NCBI RefSeq assembly: GCF_010725485.1
Contig: NZ_AP022598.1
Span: forward strand, 1,488,001 to 1,552,000
Direction: 5' to 3'
Length of the DNA: 64,000 bases
Source: Mycolicibacterium parafortuitum
GTDB taxonomy: Bacteria; Actinomycetota; Actinomycetes; Mycobacteriales; Mycobacteriaceae
The first letter of the stretch is position 1; each line of letters opens with the position of its first letter. This document shows positions 39,954 to 47,755 of this stretch, in pieces. Both the position numbers and the translations under genes were made by a program. The notes beneath the pieces were generated by a model that was not told where the DNA came from, searched no databases, and saw nothing but the letters and a program-made list of their open reading frames with translations.

Positions 39954-40107
39954 GGATGCGTTTGCGTCCCGCCCAGCAACGTCTAGCGTTGTCCGTCGCA
40001 GGGTTGGTTGCGCTTCCCCGCGGGGGGCTTGTCGGAGGCTGTGTCTAGCATCGCGACGGTAGCTTCGAACGTTTGTTCACATGCGATCGAGGAGGGAGAG
40101 GCGCCGC

Positions 40108-42420
40108 GTGGCTGTCGTCGATGACCGGGGTCGTCCGGGTGAGTACTCGGAGACGGAGCCGCCTCCCGGGGAAGACTTCGGGCGCCAGCCTCCGCAGGAT
40201 CCCGCGGCCGAGCAGGCCGTGCTGGGCGGCATGCTGCTGAGCAAGGACGCCGTCGCCGACGTGCTGGAGAAGCTGCGTCCGAACGACTTCTACAAGCCGG
40301 CCAACCAACTCGTCTACGACGCGATCCTCGACCTGTACGGGCGAGGGGAGCCCGCCGACGCGGTCACCGTCGCCGCCGAACTCGACCGGCGCGGTCTGCT
40401 GCGCCGGGTGGGTGGGGCGCCGTATCTGCACACGCTGATCTCGACGGTGCCGACGGCGGCCAACGCGGGGTACTACGCCGAGATCGTCTCCGAGAAGGCG
40501 CTGTTGCGTCGGCTCGTCGAGGCGGGCACCCGCGTGGTGCAGTACGGCTACGCCGGCGCCGACGGGGCCGACGTCAACGACATCGTCGACCGCGCGCAGG
40601 CCGAGATCTACGACGTCACCGAGCGCCGCGCGGCCGAGGACTTCGTGATCCTGGAGGAGATCCTCCAGCCCACGATGGACGAGATCGACGCGATCGCGTC
40701 CGAAGGCGGAGTCTCCAAGGGCGTGCCGACGGGATTCACCGACCTCGACGAGCTGACCAACGGGCTGCACCCGGGTCAGATGATCGTGGTGGCGGCGAGG
40801 CCTGGTATGGGCAAGGCGCTGAAGCTCGACACCCCGCTGCCGACGCCCACGGGATGGACCACGATGGGCGAGGTCAAGGTCGGCGACCTGCTGATCGGCG
40901 CCGACGGCGAGCCGACGCGGGTGGTCGCGGCGACCGACGTGATGGTTGGCCGACCCTGCTACGAGGTCGAATTCTCTGACGGGACGGTCATTGTCGCCGA
41001 TGCCGAGCATCAGTGGCTGACCGAGACGCGGGCGTCGCGGAAGTCCTCCGTCCGGACGACGCGCGAGCTCGCCGAGACGCTGGGTTCACATCATTCCGTC
41101 GCCAACGCCGCGCCCATTCAGGGCGCGGCAGCGGATCTGCTGATTCCGCCGTACACGTTGGGTGCGTGGCTCGCAGACGGGACATCGGCGGCCGCCCAGA
41201 TCACCACGGCCGACCCGGAGATCCTGATGCGGATCGAGGGGGAGGACCGCGGGCTGTCGAGTGCGAGCCTGCGGACGATCGGGGTCCTCGGCGACAAGCA
41301 CATCCCGATCGACTATCTGCGGGCATCGGAGGCCCAGCGCCGCGCGTTGTTGGCGGGTCTCCTCGATACGGACGGCACGGTCACCAACGGCGGTGCGATC
41401 CAGTACACCGGCACCAATCGCCGTCTGGTGGAGGACGTCGCCGAGCTGATCGTGTCGCTCGGGTACCGGTGCCAAACGATGAAGAAGTCGGTGTCCGGTC
41501 GTAGCGCTGACAGCTCGGTCGCCTACACGCTCAACTTCAGCACCGACGACGCGGTTTTCGGACTGCATCGAAAGGCTGTGCTACACAAGGAGCGTCGGCG
41601 CAGCACCAGCACCGTTCGGTCGGGCTCGAGGTTCATCACCGATGTACGCCCGGTCGCGAGTGTGCCGGTCCGGTGCGTCGAGGTGGACAACGAGGACCAC
41701 ATGTACCTGGCGGGGCGGTCCATGATCCCGACCCACAACTCCACGCTGGGCCTGGATTTCATGCGGTCCTGCTCGATCAAGCACCGGCTGCCGAGCATCG
41801 TGTTCTCGCTGGAGATGAGCAAGACAGAGATCGTGATGCGTCTGCTGTCGGCGGAGGCGAAGATCAAACTCGCCGATATGCGCTCGGGCCGGATGAGCGA
41901 TGACGACTGGACGAAGCTGGCGCGCCGCATGAGTGAGATCAGCGAAGCGCCGTTGTACATCGACGATTCGCCGAACCTGACGATGATGGAGATCCGGGCG
42001 AAGGCGCGGCGACTCAAACAGAAGGCTGACCTGCGCCTCATCGTGATCGACTACCTGCAGCTGATGACCTCCGGTAAGCGCGTCGAGTCCCGTCAGCAGG
42101 AAGTCTCCGAGTTCTCAAGGCAGATCAAGCTTTTGGCCAAGGAGCTGGAAGTTCCGGTGGTCGCGATGAGCCAGCTGAACCGTGGCCCGGAGCAGCGCAC
42201 CGACAAGAAGCCGATGCTGTCGGATCTCCGCGAGTCGGGATCGATCGAACAGGACGCCGACATGGTGATCCTGCTGCACCGGCCCGACGCTTTCGAAACC
42301 GACGATCCCCGCGGCGGTGAGGCCGACCTGATCGTGGCCAAACACCGTGCGGGACCGACGCGAACGGTCACCGTGGCGCACCAGCTGCACCTGTCGCGGT
42401 TCTCGAATATGGCGCGGTAG
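40108..42420 (+). CDS. dnaB: Replicative DNA helicase DnaB, interrupted by an intein
   Basis: Hexameric replicative helicase; precursor 770 residues, about 462 after removal of a 308-residue intein. The N-terminal collar domain shows QPPQDPAAEQAVLGGMLLSK and AVTVAAELDRRGLLRRVGGA. The RecA-like C-terminal domain has Walker A GMGK|ST (split by the intein), the VFSLEMSKTEIVMRLLSAE segment, Walker B LRLIVIDYLQLM, and GSIEQDADMVILLHRPDAF. Start taken as GTG 40108 (VAVVDDRGRPG), which matches the M. tuberculosis N terminus; ATG 40081 would add nine basic residues. The site LRESG|SIEQD, where the M. tuberculosis dnaB intein sits, is empty here. Confidence 0.96.
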   Translation: MAVVDDRGRPGEYSETEPPPGEDFGRQPPQDPAAEQAVLGGMLLSKDAVADVLEKLRPNDFYKPANQLVYDAILDLYGRGEPADAVTVAAELDRRGLLRRVGGAPYLHTLISTVPTAANAGYYAEIVSEKALLRRLVEAGTRVVQYGYAGADGADVNDIVDRAQAEIYDVTERRAAEDFVILEEILQPTMDEIDAIASEGGVSKGVPTGFTDLDELTNGLHPGQMIVVAARPGMGKALKLDTPLPTPTGWTTMGEVKVGDLLIGADGEPTRVVAATDVMVGRPCYEVEFSDGTVIVADAEHQWLTETRASRKSSVRTTRELAETLGSHHSVANAAPIQGAAADLLIPPYTLGAWLADGTSAAAQITTADPEILMRIEGEDRGLSSASLRTIGVLGDKHIPIDYLRASEAQRRALLAGLLDTDGTVTNGGAIQYTGTNRRLVEDVAELIVSLGYRCQTMKKSVSGRSADSSVAYTLNFSTDDAVFGLHRKAVLHKERRRSTSTVRSGSRFITDVRPVASVPVRCVEVDNEDHMYLAGRSMIPTHNSTLGLDFMRSCSIKHRLPSIVFSLEMSKTEIVMRLLSAEAKIKLADMRSGRMSDDDWTKLARRMSEISEAPLYIDDSPNLTMMEIRAKARRLKQKADLRLIVIDYLQLMTSGKRVESRQQEVSEFSRQIKLLAKELEVPVVAMSQLNRGPEQRTDKKPMLSDLRESGSIEQDADMVILLHRPDAFETDDPRGGEADLIVAKHRAGPTRTVTVAHQLHLSRFSNMAR
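40816..41739 (+). other. DnaB intein in the P-loop, class 3 type with LAGLIDADG homing domain
   Basis: In-frame protein-splicing element of 308 residues between Lys and Ser of Walker A; joining the flanks restores GMGKSTLGLD. It starts with Ala, not Cys or Ser (ALKLDTPLPTPTGWTTMGEV), and ends MIPTHN with Ser as +1 residue. The class 3 WCT set is visible: Trp in block B (ADAEHQWLTE), Cys in block F (VPVRCVEVDNEDHMYLAG) and Thr in block G (IPTHN). Homing endonuclease motifs are LGAWLADGT and LLAGLLDTDGTV, both with the acidic residue kept. It resembles the P-loop DnaB intein of M. smegmatis. Splicing should therefore start from the internal Cys. Confidence 0.92.
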
Positions 42421-42601
42421 GGGACAAAGCTGTAGGTTCTCACGGATCGCGGCGGACTCTGACAGGTGATGGCGGATCCGCCAGCCGCTTACCTGCGACC
42501 GCCGTGTGTGCAGCGCCTGCCCAGCCGAAGCCACTGACTGACAGCGCTGCCATAGCGCTGCATGGCGTGCGGTCGGAATCCGACAGCGCGCAAGGGTTGA
42601 T

Positions 42602-42886
42602 TCACAACGGATATGGGGGTCGGCCGGTGCCGCTGATCATCAGGTGTCCGTCAGCAGTCCGTTCGACGAGGCGTCCGAGGGCGTCGTGGTCGTCCATGCG
42701 CAACCGCACCGGCTCGCCGGCAGGCTTCACATGGTCGGGTGCGTCGAACACAGTGCCCTGCCAGTGATAGTGCCCGTCGAAGGGATTGACTGATCCCTTG
42801 AGGCGCACTCGCACCGCGTGCCGCGCCTCGCCGACGATCAGATCGGCCGCCCCGGTGTAGACGCCGTCATGGCCGACGGCACTCAC
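42602..42886 (-). CDS. DUF4873 protein
   Basis: Small protein of 94 residues matching the DUF4873 domain, a domain often found attached to or next to mycobacterial flavin or diiron oxygenases. It contains YTGAADLIVGEARHAVRVRL, NPFDGHYHWQGTVFDAPD and RTADGHLMISGTGRPPYPL. The GTG at 42886 overlaps the stop of the AurF-like gene (GTGA), so translation is coupled and the product probably serves that oxygenase. A longer frame upstream is the AurF gene in another frame. The role of the domain is not known. The 181 bp between this stop and the dnaB stop hold no gene. Confidence 0.78.
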   Translation of the reverse strand: MSAVGHDGVYTGAADLIVGEARHAVRVRLKGSVNPFDGHYHWQGTVFDAPDHVKPAGEPVRLRMDDHDALGRLVERTADGHLMISGTGRPPYPL

Positions 42887-43794
42887 AGGAAGTGGCTCCG
42901 CTTCCACATCCGGCGGGCCAACGGACCCATCAAACCCAACTCCTCCAAAAACTCGCCCAGCGATGCGAAGCCCAGCTTCTGCACATCGTGAAAGTGCTTG
43001 TTGGCCCGCGCTTGTCGTTGTGCGGCGGCTCCGTCGAGCCCGACCCGCTGATAAAGGCCGCGCCGAGTGAAGTTCTTCAGGTACAGCGTGGCGCCGAGCC
43101 CGTGCAGGTTCGCCAGGATCCATCGGGTACGCAACGGCATCTCGGCGACGTCGCGGCGGATTCCGTCACGCGCGAACTGGATGTGGCGCGCCTCCTCGGT
43201 CACGTGGATCCGCATCAGCCGCTGCACCAGCGGCTGTACTTCCTGACCGTCCTCCAGGATCCTGCGCTGTAGGGCGTCGAAGATCTCTTCGCCTACCAGC
43301 GCCGCGATCCACAGCATCGGACCGCGGAAGATGAACGGCATCGTGTTGACCGACCGCGCGTGACGTCCGGTCGGCCAGAACGGTTCCACCCCGATGCGCC
43401 TGATCGCCTTGCCGAACATGAGCATGTGTCGGGCCTCGTCACCGAGTTCGGTCAGGTCGTAGAAGGTGCTGTCCGCCGTCGGTGAGGAACGGATCATGCC
43501 CCGCAACAGTGACTGGTTGAGCATGTTCTCGAACCAGATGCCCATCGACAGGTAGTTGACGAGTTCGTGGCGCGACAGGTCGATGCGCTGCTGCACACTC
43601 ATCTGCTCCCACAGCCGCGTCCCGTACAGGGAGGACATCTGCGGCGGCAAGAAGTACTTGTCGTCGGCCAGCGGGGCGGCCCAGTCGATGTCGACGACGG
43701 GCTCGTAGGACTTCTTCGCTGACCCCTTGAGCAGCCGCACCGCAACCCCTTCCCTGTCGGGGCGGCTCACGATGGGGGCAGGAGTGGCGGTCAT
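42883..43794 (-). CDS. AurF-like diiron oxygenase
   Basis: Protein of 303 residues of the p-aminobenzoate N-oxygenase AurF family of diiron enzymes. Candidate iron ligands are in HELVNYLSMGIWFENML, ELGDEARHMLMFGKAIRR, LVGEEIFDALQRR and HVTEEARHIQFARDGI, giving the E...ExxH pairs expected of a ferritin-like bundle. The ATG at 43794 (MTATPAPIV) fits the family; a longer frame from 43881 lacks support. It is divergent from the PucR regulator with 113 bp between and coupled to DUF4873. The substrate is unknown; family members oxidise amines or hydroxylate small aromatics. Confidence 0.86.
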   Translation of the reverse strand: MTATPAPIVSRPDREGVAVRLLKGSAKKSYEPVVDIDWAAPLADDKYFLPPQMSSLYGTRLWEQMSVQQRIDLSRHELVNYLSMGIWFENMLNQSLLRGMIRSSPTADSTFYDLTELGDEARHMLMFGKAIRRIGVEPFWPTGRHARSVNTMPFIFRGPMLWIAALVGEEIFDALQRRILEDGQEVQPLVQRLMRIHVTEEARHIQFARDGIRRDVAEMPLRTRWILANLHGLGATLYLKNFTRRGLYQRVGLDGAAAQRQARANKHFHDVQKLGFASLGEFLEELGLMGPLARRMWKRSHFL

Positions 43795-43907
43795 GTCGCC
43801 ATTGTCGATGTCCAGTGGGGGCAGGGTCTCGCCCACAGCGGCTAATCTTTGGCGCCCGCATTGACCTTTTCGGTCAGTCACCCCGGGAGGGGCCCTACTA
43901 TCGCGGT

Positions 43908-45170
43908 ATGCCGGAAGCGCGCAGCGACGCGACGAGAACCGTCGAACTGCCGCTGCGGACGCTGGAGGCGATGCGTACCGGACTTCCCGCGCTCATCGAC
44001 CGGATGGTCGAAGCGGTCACCGCCGAGGTGCCGTCATTGGCCCAGGCGGCTCAGGAATCCTGGCGGCCGATCATCGACGCGTCGGCGGCCCAGCTGTTGA
44101 GTTCACTCATCGACGGCCTCCGCCCGGCGGCAGGCGCGGGTGCGGCGGTGCCGATGCAGGAGGTGCTCGACACCGCTCACCGGTTCGGCCGGCGCGAGGC
44201 CCGCAACGGTCGACCGCCGGAGGTTCAGCTGGCGGCCTATCGGGTCGGTGCCCGCGAACTGTGGCGCGACTGGAGTGCGCTGGCTGCTCACGACGGTGTG
44301 GACCGCGACCAGATCAGCGCCTTTGCCGAGATGTTCTTCGCCTACCTCGATCTGATCTCCGCGGCCGGAGTCGCGGGCCACGCCGAGGAACAGGCCAGGT
44401 CGGGTCTGGACCGTGAGCGCCGGCGCGAGCGCCTGGTTCGAATGCTGTTGGGTGACGCGACTTCCGGGGAACTCGACCTGGCAGCCGAGTACGCATCATG
44501 GGCCACACCGCGGACGTTGACCGCGGTCGCCATACCCAGCGCTCCGCAGCGCGGACGCGCCGCCGTCACGACGGATCCGCGCACGCTGCACGTCCCGCAC
44601 GACGCGATCGACTCACACATCGGTCTCCGGGTCATGCTGGTCTGCGACGTCGGAGGTGCAGCGCGCCCGTCGTTCCTGGCTTCCCTCAACGGGTCCGGTG
44701 CCGTGGTGGGGCCCGCCCGCGACTGGAAGAACGCCAAATCCTCGATTCGACGGGTGATGCGCGCTGTGCACGTGCGGTCCACCGACTCTGCGGCGGTGCT
44801 CGACACCGAAGAGTTTCTTCCGGAGTTGGTCGTCAGCGCCGACGCCGAGGCCCTCGCGGACCTTCGTACGCGCGCGCTCGCACCACTGGTCGATCTCTCT
44901 GAGGCGGCCCAAGAGCGGCTCACCGAGACATTGCGGTCGTGGTTGCTGCACCACGGGCGCAGAGACGACGTGGCCGCCGATCTGTTCGTGTCTCCGTCGA
45001 CAATCCGATATCGGCTACGACAGCTGCGTGAGGCCTACGGCGAGCGACTGCGCGATCCGCGGGTGATCGCCGAGCTGACAGTCGCTCTGGCAGCAGGGTC
45101 GGACATACAAGCGGGACGCCAGGTCACGACTCCACCGATCGAAGGAGAAGATCGATGTCCGATGCCATAG
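43908..45170 (+). CDS. PucR/CdaR-type transcriptional regulator
   Basis: Regulator of 420 residues. The N-terminal half is a helical sensor domain (AAYRVGARELWRDWSALAAH, FAEMFFAYLDLISAAGVAGH), the middle a GGDEF-like CdaR region (GLRVMLVCDVGGAARPSFLA), and the C terminus the PucR helix-turn-helix (LRSWLLHHGRRDDVAADLFV, SPSTIRYRLRQLREAYGERL). The ATG at 43908 is the start. Divergence from the AurF-DUF4873 pair makes that pair the likely target. The downstream SnoaL-like gene starts 16 bases before this stop, so both are co-translated. Confidence 0.88.
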   Translation: MPEARSDATRTVELPLRTLEAMRTGLPALIDRMVEAVTAEVPSLAQAAQESWRPIIDASAAQLLSSLIDGLRPAAGAGAAVPMQEVLDTAHRFGRREARNGRPPEVQLAAYRVGARELWRDWSALAAHDGVDRDQISAFAEMFFAYLDLISAAGVAGHAEEQARSGLDRERRRERLVRMLLGDATSGELDLAAEYASWATPRTLTAVAIPSAPQRGRAAVTTDPRTLHVPHDAIDSHIGLRVMLVCDVGGAARPSFLASLNGSGAVVGPARDWKNAKSSIRRVMRAVHVRSTDSAAVLDTEEFLPELVVSADAEALADLRTRALAPLVDLSEAAQERLTETLRSWLLHHGRRDDVAADLFVSPSTIRYRLRQLREAYGERLRDPRVIAELTVALAAGSDIQAGRQVTTPPIEGEDRCPMP

Positions 45171-45526
45171 CGAGGTTGATGCACCAGAACCTCATGGCGG
45201 TCTTCAATGAGCGCGACAAGGTCAAACGCAGGATGGCCATCGACAGCACCTATACCGCGGACGTGCGCTGGACCGACGCCGAGGGGGTCACCACCGGGCG
45301 CGAGGCGCTCGAAGCCAAATGCGCGGCGTTGCAGTCCGGTTTGGGGGATCTTCAGTTCGAACCGGACGGCTCGGTCCACGAGCTACCCGGCTTTGCCCAC
45401 CTCGCCTGGAAGTTGGTCAATCCGGCCGACGGGCAGATTCAGATGAGCGGCTTCGACGCCTTTCTCGTCGAGGACGGTCTGATCTCGGATCTGTGGACGG
45501 TACTCATTCCGCCGACGGGCGCGTAG
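45155..45526 (+). CDS. SnoaL/NTF2-like protein
   Basis: Small protein of 123 residues with the cone-shaped NTF2/SnoaL-like fold, judged by MHQNLMAVFNERDKVKRRMA, TDAEGVTTGREALEAKCAAL and HLAWKLVNPADGQIQMSGFD. Members are isomerases, hydrolases or binding proteins, and no catalytic residue can be assigned here. The ATG at 45155 overlaps the PucR stop by 16 bases, and GAAGGAGAAG lies directly upstream as a ribosome-binding site. Context links it to the AurF/PucR group. Confidence 0.8.
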   Translation: MSDAIARLMHQNLMAVFNERDKVKRRMAIDSTYTADVRWTDAEGVTTGREALEAKCAALQSGLGDLQFEPDGSVHELPGFAHLAWKLVNPADGQIQMSGFDAFLVEDGLISDLWTVLIPPTGA

Positions 45527-45569
45527 CCGCGCCCCGTCGTGCCTGCACCGCCACCCGAATGAGCGGGCC

Positions 45570-46409
45570 CTACGTAGGGAAATCCGCGCTACGAGAGAGC
45601 TTTTCACTCGCCCGGATGTCGGCCAAGGTCTGCTCCAGCGCGTCGACCACGGCGTCGTATCCGCTGTTGCCCAGAACCAGTCGAGGCGGAGACCAATCTT
45701 GTTCCATCGCGGCGATCACCGCACGGGCACCGCGGTGCGGATCGCCGGGCTGCTTACCGTCCATCTCGACGAAGGTGGCGCGCACCTGCTCGAGCATCTC
45801 GTGGTAGTCCGAAATCTGCTCCGCGACAGGCTCATCGGCGAAGCCGGCGTAGGCGTTGGTGCGGAACGCGCCTGGCTCGACTGCCAGCACCGAGATGCCC
45901 TGCCCGGCCACTTCGTCGCGCAGCGCGTCGGTGACGGCTTCGATGGCGAACTTCGTCGCGCTGTAGTAGCCGAACCCCGGTGCTGCCACCAGCCCGGCCA
46001 CCGAAGACACGTTGACGATCCACCCGCTGCCGCGGGCGCGCATCCCCGGCAGCGCCGCACGGACCACCGAGAGCACCGCTAAGAAGTTCAGCTCGAACAT
46101 CGCCCGCACCGAGGATTCGTCCATCGCCTCGATCGATCCGAACCAGCCGCGGCCGGCATTGTTCACCAGGACGTCGATGCCGCCCATGTGCTCTTCGGCT
46201 GCGCGCACCGCTTGGCGCACCTGCGCCGCGTCGGTGACGTCCAACGGCACGACCAGAGCGCGGTCGCCGTACTGGTCGGCCCATGTCGCCAGCTCGTGCG
46301 GGCGCCGGGACGTGAGCACCACGCGGTCGCCCGTCTCGAGGGCCGCCTCGGCGAACGCGACGCCGAAACCGCCGGGCGTGCCACCGGTGATGAACCATCT
46401 CCTGCTCAT
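45570..46409 (-). CDS. Short-chain dehydrogenase/reductase
   Basis: Classical SDR of 279 residues. The cofactor motif is ITGGTPGGFG, an unusual form with Thr-Pro in the glycine loop, followed by LVNNAGRGWFG, catalytic Ser in IVNVSSVAGLV and YYSATKFAIEAV with YxxxK. AVEPGAFRTNAYAGF follows as in the family. The ATG at 46409 shares four bases with the stop of the upstream SnoaL-like gene, so they form a two-gene operon. The operon faces the MerR gene and is probably under its control. Substrate unknown. Confidence 0.9.
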   Translation of the reverse strand: MSRRWFITGGTPGGFGVAFAEAALETGDRVVLTSRRPHELATWADQYGDRALVVPLDVTDAAQVRQAVRAAEEHMGGIDVLVNNAGRGWFGSIEAMDESSVRAMFELNFLAVLSVVRAALPGMRARGSGWIVNVSSVAGLVAAPGFGYYSATKFAIEAVTDALRDEVAGQGISVLAVEPGAFRTNAYAGFADEPVAEQISDYHEMLEQVRATFVEMDGKQPGDPHRGARAVIAAMEQDWSPPRLVLGNSGYDAVVDALEQTLADIRASEKLSRSADFPT

Positions 46410-46762
46410 GGCTCGATCACCACCCGGCTGATCAGCTCCCCGTCGAAGGTGAAACGGTAGTGCAGGTCGGCGACGCCGCCGGGGAAGTCGCCCTCCAGGT
46501 GCTGCCCGACCTCGACAGTCGTACCGGGCCGCCGTTCGAATACTGTCGCGCCGGTGAATTCGGTGGTGTAGGTGTACTCGCTGGCCGCAGTCGCGATCCA
46601 GTTCCCGATGTCGTCATGTCCCTTGTAGTCGTGGCCCTCGTCGGTGACGACGGCATCGATGGTGAGGGTGGCCAGCGCTTGATCCACCTGGCGGGCATCG
46701 AGCGCGGTCATGAACGTTCTTACGGTGTCCGGGAGTGCATCCCAGTGTGTGGTGTTGGTCAT
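46406..46762 (-). CDS. SnoaL-like protein, first gene of MerR-facing operon
   Basis: Protein of 118 residues of the SnoaL/NTF2-like group (TVRTFMTALDARQVDQALAT, GHDDIGNWIATAASEYTYT, VADLHYRFTFDGELISRVVI). The last strand motif is typical of ketosteroid isomerase-like proteins that bind small hydrophobic ligands. The ATG at 46762 begins MTNTTHWDALPDT. It lies only 6 bases from the presumed -10 region of its promoter, so the mRNA would be leaderless. It is coupled to the SDR gene by an ATGA overlap. No enzymatic activity can be assigned. Confidence 0.8.
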   Translation of the reverse strand: MTNTTHWDALPDTVRTFMTALDARQVDQALATLTIDAVVTDEGHDYKGHDDIGNWIATAASEYTYTTEFTGATVFERRPGTTVEVGQHLEGDFPGGVADLHYRFTFDGELISRVVIEP

Positions 46763-46768
46763 GACGCC

Positions 46769-46799
46769 ACGATGGAGGTTGCCGTAAGGGGAAGGTCAA
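46769..46799 (-). promoter_or_regulatory. MerR-type promoter of the SnoaL-SDR operon
   Basis: On the minus strand TTGACC (46799-46794) and CATCGT (46774-46769) are separated by exactly 19 bases, the overlong spacing that MerR-family activators correct. The spacer begins TTCCCCTTA, the same block as in the facing promoter. GGTTG and CAACC arms flank the element as a dyad. Inferred from spacing and context. Confidence 0.5.
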
Positions 46800-46836
46800 C
46801 CCCAGGGCGCAGAAATTTTGGCGACGCGCCGTGATG

Positions 46837-46867
46837 TTGCCCTTCCCCTAGCGGGAGAGTGCACGAT
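46837..46867 (+). promoter_or_regulatory. MerR-type promoter of the MerR regulator gene
   Basis: TTGCCC (46837-46842) and CACGAT (46862-46867) are again 19 bases apart. The spacer starts TTCCCCTAGCGGGAGAG, a near-palindrome centred on CTAG and sharing TTCCCCT with the facing promoter. The MerR gene starts 48 bases downstream. The arrangement suggests autoregulation. Confidence 0.5.
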
Positions 46868-46914
46868 GGCCTCACCCACCACGGCAGAGGCAGCCGATCG
46901 CAGAGGAGGACGCC

Positions 46915-47742
46915 ATGGGCGCACGGGTTTCGATCGGCGATTTCGCCGTGATGACCAGCCTGAGCAGAAAGGCGCTACGGCACTACCACGACATCGGGAT
47001 CCTCGAACCAGCACACATCGACGCCCACACCGGTTACCGCTTCTACGACACCAGCCAGGTCGACCATGCCCACATCATCCGCCGGTTCCGATCGCTCGGG
47101 ATGTCCATTCCCGACATCAAGGCGCTGCTGAGTACCGAGGACGCCGCGGCCCGTACGCAGATCATCACCACCCATCTCGAACAGATGGAGGCGCAGCTGC
47201 AGCAGACTCGGGACACCGTGGGCGCGCTGCGCGAGTTGCTTTCCCCTGTTCACGTGCCCGCCCACGTGGAGGTGCAGCACAAGCCGGCGCTCGCCGTGTG
47301 GTCCGTCGGTGCCACCGTCGACGTTTCCGATATCGACGACTGGTTTGGCGCGGCGTTGACCACACTGCGCGACGCGGTTGCGGCGGCGGGGAGAGAGCCT
47401 GTGCTGGTCGTGCCGGGAGGCCTCTACGACCGAGCCCTGTTTCTCGAATCACGTGGCACAGCGACGATGTTCGTCCCCGCTCCAGAATCCGCGGACCCGC
47501 CCGACGGCGTCCTCGCCGAGGTCTTGCCTCCGGCCGAGTTCGCGGTGCTCACGCACGCCGGTGGCCACGACGGCATCGACCGCAGCTACGCGGCGCTCGG
47601 ACGCTACGTGAACGAGCATCTGATCAGCCATCAGGGACCGATCCGTGAGCACTACCTCGGCGCGACGCCTTCGAATCCGATGACGTTCAGCGCCACGGAA
47701 ATCTGTTGGCCGATCTTCAGCACCACCGCGCCGCCGCACTGA
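46915..47742 (+). CDS. MerR family regulator with GyrI-like effector domain
   Basis: Regulator of 275 residues of the BmrR/TipA-like subgroup. The DNA-binding domain reads VSIGDFAVMTSLSRKALRHY then HIDAHTGYRFYDTSQVDHAH; a coiled-coil dimerisation helix (ITTHLEQMEAQLQQTRDTV) follows, and residues about 120-275 form a GyrI/effector-binding domain for small, often toxic, organic ligands. The ATG at 46915 is preceded by GAGGAGG. It faces the SnoaL-SDR operon across 152 bp that carry two promoters with 19-bp spacers. The ligand is unknown. Confidence 0.9.
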   Translation: MGARVSIGDFAVMTSLSRKALRHYHDIGILEPAHIDAHTGYRFYDTSQVDHAHIIRRFRSLGMSIPDIKALLSTEDAAARTQIITTHLEQMEAQLQQTRDTVGALRELLSPVHVPAHVEVQHKPALAVWSVGATVDVSDIDDWFGAALTTLRDAVAAAGREPVLVVPGGLYDRALFLESRGTATMFVPAPESADPPDGVLAEVLPPAEFAVLTHAGGHDGIDRSYAALGRYVNEHLISHQGPIREHYLGATPSNPMTFSATEICWPIFSTTAPPH

Positions 47743-47755
47743 AAGTCGAATCAGA

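Noticed and set aside
39838..40062. 74-codon frame between rplI and dnaB (position of Rv0057 in M. tuberculosis)
   Set aside because: No ribosome-binding site, Arg/Pro/His-rich composition and overlap with the DnaA-box-like cluster; no support as a gene.
42235..42250. Second intein at the DnaB site used in M. tuberculosis
   Set aside because: The extein reads LRESGSIEQDAD without a break, so the site is unoccupied.
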